A DNA stretch of 7,078 bases from Methanobacteriota archaeon. Its GTDB lineage: Archaea; Thermoplasmatota; Poseidoniia; Poseidoniales; Poseidoniaceae. Numbering within the stretch: the first letter of the stretch is position 1; each line of letters starts with the position of its first letter. The notes below the pieces were generated by a model, which saw only the letters and a list, made by a program, of their open reading frames with translations, made no database searches and was not told where the DNA came from. Location of the stretch: NCBI GenBank assembly GCA_018623995.1, contig JAAZUV010000072.1:1-7078 (forward strand), given 5' to 3'. Position numbers and translations under genes: made by a program. Of the stretch, positions 1-5,574 are shown piece after piece.

Positions 1-2
1 AC

Positions 3-893
3 TTCAATGTGCCCTGGAAACAAGATGATTGGAAACTAGAACTCCATCGAGCTGGACACATTCCTGGAGCAGCGATGCTTCACGTCGAAACACCCAACAA
101 ATCAGTATTGTTTTCTGGTGACTTTGATACAAGGGACTCACAGCTAACAATCGGCGCAAAACCGGTCAAGACAGATGTTTTGTTTGTGGAAGGGACGTAT
201 GGTGGTCGAGATCACCCTCCAAAACAAGAAGAAAATGAACGATTCATCGAACGAATTGTTGAGGTAGTAGACCGAGGCGGAACAGCCCTTGTTCCAGCAT
301 TTGCGAACGGCCGAACTCAGGACGTTGTGATGCTGCTCCACAAACATCTCCCTGAACTGGATGTCCATGTTGATGGGATGGGAAAGCGAGTAGCAAAATT
401 GCAAATGGAACATCCAGAAACACTTCGTGACCCATCAGCTCTTGAATCAGCATGGAAGTGGTGCCGTCGAGTTTCGAGCAAATCGGACCGTAAGAAAGCG
501 CTTGATGCGGATGTCATTGTCTCTACCTCTGGAATGATGGATGGGGGTCCATCAATTTGGTATTTGAACCGACTACGTCATGACCGAAAGAATGCAATTC
601 TTCTCACGGGCTACCAAGCTCGAAACACCGGTGGACGCCGATTGCTCGAGGAGCGAAAAGTTCCGATTTTTGGTAAACTTGCCAACATAGAACTTGATGT
701 AGACCAATACTCATTTTCAACACACGCTGGTCACCAAGAAATCGTCCAGTTTGCGGAAGAATGCCAAGCAGAGGATGTCGTCATTTACCACTCCGATCCG
801 AACATGGCACGACCACCTCTCGCAGAAGAATTGGAATCGAAAGGCCATCGTGTGCATGTTCCGGAAAATGGAATATCGGGACTTTTGGACTGA
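3..893 (+). CDS. Beta-CASP metallo-beta-lactamase ribonuclease, 5'-truncated
   Basis: C-terminal part of an RNA-processing nuclease of the metallo-beta-lactamase/beta-CASP family (archaeal CPSF/RNase J-like). The reading frame is open to the window edge (F-N before the first GTG at 9). The N-terminal zinc-binding HxHxDH motif is absent, so the GTG is not the true start; perhaps 120-150 residues are missing. Counting from that GTG, visible motifs are AGHIPGA (15-21, zinc His17), SGDF (36-39, zinc Asp38), EGTYG (61-65, beta-CASP motif A), PAFANGRTQ (96-104), STSGMMDGGP (172-181), GYQARNTGGR (201-210), STHAG with His239 (motif B) and YHSDP with His261 (motif C). All core residues of this part are present, so it should be active on RNA in the cytoplasm, with zinc. 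Departures from the usual motifs are GT for ST in motif A and YHSD for VHGE in motif C. Endo- versus 5'-exonuclease activity cannot be told from the sequence. The family call is firm; the exact orthologue is not. Confidence 0.9.
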   Translation, partial: FNVPWKQDDWKLELHRAGHIPGAAMLHVETPNKSVLFSGDFDTRDSQLTIGAKPVKTDVLFVEGTYGGRDHPPKQEENERFIERIVEVVDRGGTALVPAFANGRTQDVVMLLHKHLPELDVHVDGMGKRVAKLQMEHPETLRDPSALESAWKWCRRVSSKSDRKKALDADVIVSTSGMMDGGPSIWYLNRLRHDRKNAILLTGYQARNTGGRRLLEERKVPIFGKLANIELDVDQYSFSTHAGHQEIVQFAEECQAEDVVIYHSDPNMARPPLAEELESKGHRVHVPENGISGLLD

Positions 894-909
894 TTCAATC
901 AGCCGAAGG

Positions 910-926
910 GGTTGAATACATCAACC
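910..926. promoter_or_regulatory. Perfect dyad upstream of the zinc-ribbon/tupA unit
   Basis: GGTTGA (910-915), ATACA, TCAACC (921-926) is a perfect 6-bp inverted repeat with a 5-base centre, in the 52-base gap 894-945. Its centre (918) lies 28 bases upstream of the ATG at 946. If the transcript is leaderless, as is common in archaea, that is about where a TATA/BRE element would sit. It could be an operator, or a weak hairpin in the upstream transcript. No T-run follows, so it does not look like an intrinsic terminator. No convincing TATA box or Shine-Dalgarno site was seen elsewhere in the gap. The function is inference only. Confidence 0.3.
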
Positions 927-945
927 TAAAGCGGTAGTCGATAGC

Positions 946-1236
946 ATGGCGGCAAAAGCACCTGGTGGAAAAAAGCGCCCACGAAGGAAACGAAAGTTGA
1001 GACTCACCCTCCGTCAGAACAAGATCAAAAAAGCAGACTCCTACACAGATTCTCTAGGGTGGTCAACAGATGTTGGCCGAACGCTTGAAGATGCTCCTAA
1101 GGCGGCGGAACCTGAAACGATCAACATTCAATGCGATATGTGTGGTTCCATGCTCAAAATCAGAAAACCTACACGAGCAAGATATTCCGTGACATGCACA
1201 TACCCAGAATGTGGAAACGTGATGTCGTTCGATTGA
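946..1236 (+). CDS. Small basic-tailed zinc-ribbon protein, function unknown
   Basis: A 96-residue protein of unknown function. Residues 1-30 are strongly basic, with clustered Lys/Arg at 9-19 and again at 23-29, as in nucleic-acid- or ribosome-binding tails. Residues 31-60 are a polar linker. Residues 61-96 form a four-cysteine zinc ribbon: C63-x2-C66-x17-C84-x4-C89. The second knuckle is CTYPEC, with four residues between the cysteines instead of the usual two. The ribbon is followed by GNVMSFD. There is no membrane segment or signal peptide, so it is probably cytoplasmic. The stop codon lies one base before the tupA ATG, so the two are almost certainly co-transcribed and perhaps translationally coupled. 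The ATG at 946 is the first start in frame and has no Shine-Dalgarno site. It may be a nucleic-acid-binding factor or a metal-responsive regulator of the tungstate genes, but nothing in the sequence proves either. I am confident it is a real gene, but have no functional assignment. Confidence 0.8.
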   Translation: MAAKAPGGKKRPRRKRKLRLTLRQNKIKKADSYTDSLGWSTDVGRTLEDAPKAAEPETINIQCDMCGSMLKIRKPTRARYSVTCTYPECGNVMSFD

Positions 1237-1237
1237 A

Positions 1238-2062
1238 ATGAAGCGATTACCCATCGTCATTTTTCTACTTCTTCTACCCTCTTTGCAGGGCTGCCTTCAG
1301 GCGAATGAAGATGCTGAGATGACCACCATTCGCCTTGCAACGACAACCTCTCTGAGGGATTCTGGGCTCTTATCTGTGCTTTTACCGGAATTCACGGATG
1401 AGACAGAAATACATGTTGATGTCATTGCTGTTGGTTCTGGAGCTGCTCTATCACTTGCAGAGAACAAGGATGTTGACGTTCTTATTGTCCACGATCCAGT
1501 ACGCGAACTGGAATTTATTGAGAATGGGTTTGGAGAAAACCGTACAACGTTTGCCTGGAATCGATTCGTCTTACTCGGTCCTACATCCGTTCCAGGGAAC
1601 CTGAGTGAAACACTCACTTGGCTTCTTGAAAACGATCAGTGTTTTGTTTCTCGCGGAGATGAATCGGGTACGCATCAAAAAGAACAGGCAATTTGGAAAG
1701 CGTTCTCAAACCAATCCAATGTTGAATTTACTGAGGACTCTTTAGGATATCATCCTGTATGGGACGGCTATCAATCGATCGGACAGGGAATGGGAGCAGC
1801 GATTACGATCGCAAACGAATTGGAATGCTGGACACTATCCGATCGTGGGACGGCTTTGTATCGACAAGGAAACACCAATCTTGTTATTCATGAGTTCAAT
1901 GACACTTTGCTTGTGAACCCATATTCGATTCTTCTAATGGATAATGAACACAACACATCAACGGTTGCATTGCGAGATTTTCTTGTAACATCTTCGCAGC
2001 AAATTGATGATTACAGAGTCGAGAACAAATCCCTGTTCTTCAGCGGAGAGCCAACAATCTAA
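1238..2062 (+). CDS. tupA: Tungstate ABC transporter substrate-binding lipoprotein (TupA-like)
   Basis: The 274-residue solute-binding component of a TupABC tungstate importer, predicted to be anchored on the outer face of the membrane. Residues 1-19 are a lipoprotein signal: KR at 2-3, a hydrophobic stretch at 4-13, then lipobox LQGC with Cys19 as the likely lipidated residue. The mature part carries the TupA hallmarks: ATTTS (33-37) and RDSGLL (39-44); AVGSGAAL (63-70); DVDVLIVHDP (77-86); SRGDESGTH (137-145), whose Arg and Thr/Ser side chains line the oxyanion site in characterised TupA proteins; GQGMGA (181-186); and LSDRGT (199-204). These separate it from ModA and WtpA and favour tungstate over molybdate. 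Length is normal for the family. Cys134 and Cys196 are extra cysteines that could pair outside the cell; this is speculation. The gene follows the zinc-ribbon gene by one base. Its TAA overlaps the stop codon of the convergent permease-ATPase gene, its obvious partner. Confidence 0.9.
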   Translation: MKRLPIVIFLLLLPSLQGCLQANEDAEMTTIRLATTTSLRDSGLLSVLLPEFTDETEIHVDVIAVGSGAALSLAENKDVDVLIVHDPVRELEFIENGFGENRTTFAWNRFVLLGPTSVPGNLSETLTWLLENDQCFVSRGDESGTHQKEQAIWKAFSNQSNVEFTEDSLGYHPVWDGYQSIGQGMGAAITIANELECWTLSDRGTALYRQGNTNLVIHEFNDTLLVNPYSILLMDNEHNTSTVALRDFLVTSSQQIDDYRVENKSLFFSGEPTI

Positions 2063-3387
2063 CCTATCCGTTTCCCATCGAGTAACTGTTGTGCAATTTC
2101 ATGATTTTCTGGAATGAATGTACCCTCATGGATGAAAAGAATACGGTCTGCTAATCGTTGAGCCTGATATGGGTTGTGCGTAGCAAACACGACACCCCCA
2201 CCTCGCTCTTTAAACGACAAAATTTCTTGTTCAATACGTTCGACAGAAGCACCATCGAGTTCAGATGTTGCTTCATCAAGAATAAGTATTTCACGATTCA
2301 TCGATAGTGCGCGCAAGAAAGCAACCCGTTGAATTTCACCACCCGATAGTGAATCAGTACGCTGATTTCCTTTCTCCTCAAAGTTGCAAACAGAAGCTAA
2401 GTTCATCCCAGCATCCGGTAAGTAATCATGAAGTCTTGAAGCGAGACCAAGCTCCATTGCAACAGAATCCATCACCAAGACCGGGTTCTGTGGAACAAAT
2501 GCGAGTCGATGAGCGTAACGACTTGACTCTTTTTCGAGCCCGCACATGGCTCGAAGCAAGGTGGATTTACCCGATCCAGATTCACCCATGAGTGCAACGA
2601 TTTCGTTTCCAGACAGATCGAGTGAACAAGATTTGACAATAGAAACACCATCCTTTTCCACTTCCAAATTTTTCCATGAGATGTTGAAGTTTTCAAAAGG
2701 TTCTGAACTCACACTTTCCAGTCCAAGTGATTGTCTTTCAAAGAATCGAATGTATTGTAAAAATTGGAGTCCAAATGCAATGAGAAGTGAAATGATCAGA
2801 AGGATCAATCCTATCTGTAAGGCAACATCAAGGCGGCCAACACTTGTTTCAAGGACGACACTCGTTGTCAGGACCCGCGTTTTCCCGGCGATATTGCCTC
2901 CAACCATCAAGACAGCACCGACTTCAGCAATGGCTCGGCCAAAGCCGAGAAGAACAGCGTTTGTTATTCCTCTTCGAGCACAATAGATTTCCAAAAGAAC
3001 ACGTTGTTTTGGAGTGGCGTTCATAACGCGTAGAACATCTCGCTTATCGGAAGAAACGCGTTCAAGAGCGGTCCATGATACGCCGAGAATTAAGGGAAAA
3101 ATGAGGATTGTTTGTGCGACGATCATTCCTTGAATTGTGAACAACCAATTCAACGAGCCCAAAACCCCGTCTTTGCTTAATGCTATGTAAACAACAACAC
3201 CAACAACAACTGGTGGAAGACCATACAAAGCTTGTGTAACACCTCGCAACAATGGTTTTCCTTTCCACTTACTGTTGGCAAGAACGATGGCTAAACCGAT
3301 GGCCACAACCCCAGCAAGAACTGTCGCTGAACCACTTGTCACAAGGGTCCGAACAACCACATCCCAAAGGTTAGTAGAATCTACCAC
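2059..3387 (-). CDS. tupBC: Fused tungstate ABC permease-ATPase (TupB-TupC)
   Basis: A 442-residue single-chain inner component of the tungstate importer. Residues 1-215 are a TupB-type permease with about five membrane segments (roughly 13-38, 50-70, 80-103, 141-162 and 188-210). It has the family signatures YGLPPVVVGVVVY (55-67) and GFGRAIAEVGAVLMVGGNIAG (about 148-168, the coupling EAA loop), then TRVLTTS (170-176). Residues about 235-442 are an ABC ATPase: Walker A GESGSGKST (268-276), Q-loop Gln300, signature LSGGE (347-351), Walker B ILILDE (367-372), D-loop SELD and switch His404. All catalytic residues are intact. No TOBE/Mop molybdate-sensing domain follows; the protein ends soon after the ATPase core. 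The linker (about 215-235) is in frame with no stop, so this is a genuine fusion. The start is GTG at 3387; a later GTG at 3360 would clip only nine residues. It converges on tupA with a 4-base tail overlap and diverges from moeA. Specificity for tungstate rests on permease motifs and TupA nearby. Confidence 0.9.
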   Translation of the reverse strand: MVDSTNLWDVVVRTLVTSGSATVLAGVVAIGLAIVLANSKWKGKPLLRGVTQALYGLPPVVVGVVVYIALSKDGVLGSLNWLFTIQGMIVAQTILIFPLILGVSWTALERVSSDKRDVLRVMNATPKQRVLLEIYCARRGITNAVLLGFGRAIAEVGAVLMVGGNIAGKTRVLTTSVVLETSVGRLDVALQIGLILLIISLLIAFGLQFLQYIRFFERQSLGLESVSSEPFENFNISWKNLEVEKDGVSIVKSCSLDLSGNEIVALMGESGSGKSTLLRAMCGLEKESSRYAHRLAFVPQNPVLVMDSVAMELGLASRLHDYLPDAGMNLASVCNFEEKGNQRTDSLSGGEIQRVAFLRALSMNREILILDEATSELDGASVERIEQEILSFKERGGGVVFATHNPYQAQRLADRILFIHEGTFIPENHEIAQQLLDGKRIG

Positions 3388-3453
3388 ACCAACCCGAAGT
3401 AAGACAAACCTTTGAGGTTGGCGAAGCGAACCACAGGATGTAGAAGTGATTGT
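3388..3453. promoter_or_regulatory. Divergent promoter region between tupBC and moeA
   Basis: This 66-base gap must hold the promoters of both tupBC (leftward) and moeA (rightward). It contains a perfect dyad, AACCT (3407-3411), TTG, AGGTT (3415-3419), whose centre at 3413 is 26 bases from the first base of the tupBC start. A second inverted pair, CCAACC (3389-3394) and GGTTGG (3416-3421), has a 21-base loop and overlaps the same right arm. I see no clear TATA box or Shine-Dalgarno site for either gene. A shared operator controlling uptake and cofactor insertion is plausible but unproven. Confidence 0.4.
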
Positions 3454-4659
3454 ATGAAGGATGTGCCGTATTTCTTACCACTTGAAGAGGCGATTAAACT
3501 CTCCTTGGAACATCCTCTACCATACACAATCGAAGACGTCAATTTAGACGAGGCACATCAACGAATCCTTGCTGAAGATCTTTCTTCAAAAGTCAACGAT
3601 CCTCCTTTTGATAATTCAGCAATGGATGGATTTGCTGTTCGCTTTGAAGACACAAAGGAGGCTTCATCAACACTGGATATCATCGCAACTTCGCAGGCTG
3701 CAGCCGGTGACGAACAACTCTCCGTTACAAGTGGACAAGCCGTCCGGATCATGACTGGTGCTCCAATGCCAGGGGGAGCAGATGCCATCATTCCAATCGA
3801 AGCATGTACAATTGATGGAAACAGCGTCACACTCAATCAACCATCAAAACCACATTTCATTCGGAAGCGTGGTGAAAACATCGCAATGGGCCAAATTGGG
3901 CTTGAGAGGGGCTGTTATCTCACACCCCAATCCATCTCGATGTGTGCTACAATGGGCTATTCATCAGTACCTGTCGTAAAGAAATTGAAAATAGGCATTA
4001 TTTCAACAGGAGATGAGTTGAAACCTCCAGGTGAAACCCTCTCATATGGAGAAATCTACGAATCCAATTCATATGGTCTATCTGGACTTGTGAAAATGCT
4101 TGGACATACTCCTATTCGCTATCCAGCAGTGCATGATTCCATTGATGCACTGCGTGCACAATTCGATGTTGCAGCTGAGGAGTGTGATTTGTTTCTCACA
4201 TCTGGGGGCGTGTCCATGGGAGAATGGGACTTTGTACGAAAGCTAATGGAAACGGAAGGCGAACTTGTCTTCTGGAGGGTCAAGATACGACCAGGGTCCC
4301 CTCCTCTTTTTGGCCACTGGAATGGAACACCAATGTTTGGTCTACCCGGAAACCCAGTGAGTAGCCATGTTGTTTTCCGAATGCTCGTCGTTCCATATCT
4401 ACGTGGATCTTTGAACACAACATTTCCGTACGATCGTATTGTTCACGCCCGCCTCAACACCAATGTTCGCTCCACAAAGGACTGTCTTACATTACGTAGA
4501 GTAACACTTCAATCAACCGTGGACGGTTTCATTGCCAACCAACCCAAACATCAGGGTTCGGGCAATATCGACAGCCTATCCTCTGCCGACGGGCTTACGC
4601 TTCTCCAACCAGGACAATCAGGTGAAGCAGGGGAACTGATTCAAGTCCTCTTACTGTAA
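3454..4659 (+). CDS. moeA: Molybdopterin molybdotransferase MoeA
   Basis: A 401-residue cytoplasmic enzyme that inserts molybdate (or tungstate) into adenylated molybdopterin, releasing AMP and giving the active cofactor. The MoeA layout is complete: PPFDNSAMDGFAVR (50-63) with Asp58; IMTGAPMPGGADAIIPIE (99-116); the MoaB/MogA-like nucleotide-binding domain from KIGIISTGDEL (179-189) through ESNSYG (203-208), CDLFLTSGGVSMGEWD (244-259) and the loop RPGSP (279-283); FGLPGNPVSSH (295-305); and a C-terminal beta domain with HQGSG (366-370), SADGL and LIQVLLL. The acidic residues expected at the active site (Asp58, Glu203, Asp245, Asp259) are kept. The usual KPGKP loop reads RPGSP, losing both lysines. 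No C-terminal MPT-adenylating (MogA) domain or PBP-like extension is fused. The ATG at 3454 is chosen over an upstream in-frame TTG at 3412 because homology begins just after it (VPYFLPLEEAI). Placement opposite tupBC suggests it may serve a tungsten cofactor. Confidence 0.93.
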   Translation: MKDVPYFLPLEEAIKLSLEHPLPYTIEDVNLDEAHQRILAEDLSSKVNDPPFDNSAMDGFAVRFEDTKEASSTLDIIATSQAAAGDEQLSVTSGQAVRIMTGAPMPGGADAIIPIEACTIDGNSVTLNQPSKPHFIRKRGENIAMGQIGLERGCYLTPQSISMCATMGYSSVPVVKKLKIGIISTGDELKPPGETLSYGEIYESNSYGLSGLVKMLGHTPIRYPAVHDSIDALRAQFDVAAEECDLFLTSGGVSMGEWDFVRKLMETEGELVFWRVKIRPGSPPLFGHWNGTPMFGLPGNPVSSHVVFRMLVVPYLRGSLNTTFPYDRIVHARLNTNVRSTKDCLTLRRVTLQSTVDGFIANQPKHQGSGNIDSLSSADGLTLLQPGQSGEAGELIQVLLL

Positions 4660-4662
4660 GGG
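4658..4662 (+). promoter_or_regulatory. Possible ribosome-binding site for the pseudouridine synthase
   Basis: AAGGG overlaps the moeA stop codon. It ends right next to the first ATG (4663), but six bases before the second in-frame ATG (4669). If it works as a Shine-Dalgarno site, the second ATG is the better spaced start and the protein loses its first two residues. Translation of this gene would then be coupled to moeA termination. The motif is short, so this is only suggestive. Confidence 0.3.
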
Positions 4663-5553
4663 ATGCATATGAGAAAAACAATCGAAGAAGACCTTCACTT
4701 GCTTGAGGTTCTCAAAGTCATGCAACCAAATTCAAGCACAAATGTTCTTCGAAAAATGCTCACAAATCAACGAATATCTGTTGATGATACCATCATCCAC
4801 CGAGCAAAGCATCTTGTTTTGAAGGGACAGGTCGTTGAGATCCATCCGAAGGCAAAGGTTACCATAGAGGAAGTACGCGAGATGAGTGCGAAAACGCACG
4901 ATCTCGACGTGCTGTTTGAAGATGATAGCATTCTCGTTGTCGATAAGCCGGCAGGTCTACTTTCTGTTGCAACAGACAAGCTTGAGCAAGACACACTCCA
5001 CAATCGGTGCGTTGAGTACTGTCGCTCTGAGAAGAGGAATGGATGGTGTTTCATCGTTCATCGTCTCGATAAAGCCACTTCTGGCATCATGGTTTTTGCA
5101 AAGACGGAATCGGCGAAACGTGATCTGCAAGAGCAATTTGCTGAACGACTTGTCCATCGTCACTACGTTGCACTTGTCGAGGGAATCGCACAATCTGGTC
5201 GAGCAGATCACCATCTCGTTGAAGACAAAAATCTACGCGTCTTTGTATCCGAAACGAAGACGAAGACAAGCAAACGCGCCCTGACGACATGGGATGTCAT
5301 TGCCCGTGGAGAACATGAAACCCTCCTTAACATCGTTATCGAGACAGGGCGCCGTCACCAGATACGCGTGGCTCTTGCCGAAAGCGGAACGCCAGTAGTT
5401 GGCGACAAAATGCATGGAGCGACGACGAATCTTCATGGACGTATCTGTTTGCATGCTGTAGCGCTTGAATTCCTACATCCAGATACAGATGACCCGGTTC
5501 GATTTGAGTCTGAATTCAATCCTGCCTGGAGGCACGGATTGAAGAACCCTTGA
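4663..5553 (+). CDS. RluA-family RNA pseudouridine synthase with S4-like domain
   Basis: A 296-residue enzyme converting uridine to pseudouridine in structured RNA, of the RluA/RluC/RluD family. Residues about 10-66 resemble an S4 RNA-binding domain (NVLRKMLTNQRISVDD, then LVLKGQVVEI). The catalytic domain begins at DLDVLFEDDSILVVDKPAGLLSV (about 80-102). Motif II is HRLDKATSGIMVFAK (133-147), with catalytic Asp136. Further signatures are HYVALVEG (167-174), TGRRHQIR (228-235), PVVGDKMHG (244-252) and CLHAVALEFLHP (262-273). Length is normal and no core residue is missing. The exact target uridine (rRNA or tRNA) cannot be told from sequence. It starts three bases after moeA and ends 21 bases before uvrA, so all three are probably co-transcribed. 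Archaeal pseudouridylation is usually done by TruA, TruB/Cbf5, TruD and Pus10; an RluA member in an archaeon would suggest gene transfer from bacteria. Family call firm; specificity open. Confidence 0.92.
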   Translation: MHMRKTIEEDLHLLEVLKVMQPNSSTNVLRKMLTNQRISVDDTIIHRAKHLVLKGQVVEIHPKAKVTIEEVREMSAKTHDLDVLFEDDSILVVDKPAGLLSVATDKLEQDTLHNRCVEYCRSEKRNGWCFIVHRLDKATSGIMVFAKTESAKRDLQEQFAERLVHRHYVALVEGIAQSGRADHHLVEDKNLRVFVSETKTKTSKRALTTWDVIARGEHETLLNIVIETGRRHQIRVALAESGTPVVGDKMHGATTNLHGRICLHAVALEFLHPDTDDPVRFESEFNPAWRHGLKNP

Positions 5554-5574
5554 CATTACGGGATAACTGTTCAT

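Noticed and set aside
9..11. GTG as the true start of the first gene
   Set aside because: The frame is open upstream to the window edge, and the essential N-terminal metallo-beta-lactamase motifs are missing. The gene is cut by the window rather than starting here.
891..901. TGATTCAATCA palindrome at the stop of the first gene
   Set aside because: A five-base arm around a one-base centre cannot form an RNA hairpin, there is no T-run after it, and an AT-rich palindrome of this size is likely by chance.
2040..2075. Bidirectional terminator between tupA and tupBC
   Set aside because: The genes overlap by four bases, and I see no stem followed by a T-run on either strand around the junction.
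2307..2986. Two overlapping + strand open frames (94 and 146 codons) opposite the tupBC gene
   Set aside because: They are antisense to a clear ABC permease-ATPase with full motifs. The translations are rich in S, R and P with no recognisable domain, as expected for shadow frames.
3188..3212. ACAACA/CCAACA-rich stretch resembling a simple repeat
   Set aside because: It lies within tupBC and encodes the conserved valine-rich permease segment (VVVGVVVY). The repetition follows from valine codons on the opposite strand.
3412..3453. TTG start extending MoeA by 14 residues
   Set aside because: The extension (MRLAKRTTGCRSDC) is not MoeA-like, and the ATG at 3454 directly precedes the homologous N-terminus. 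The extension would also use up most of the divergent promoter gap.
5252..5275. GAAACGAAGACGAAGACAAG short tandem pattern
   Set aside because: It encodes the ETKTKTSK segment of the pseudouridine synthase in frame, at a variable loop position. It is ordinary codon repetition, not a repeat element.
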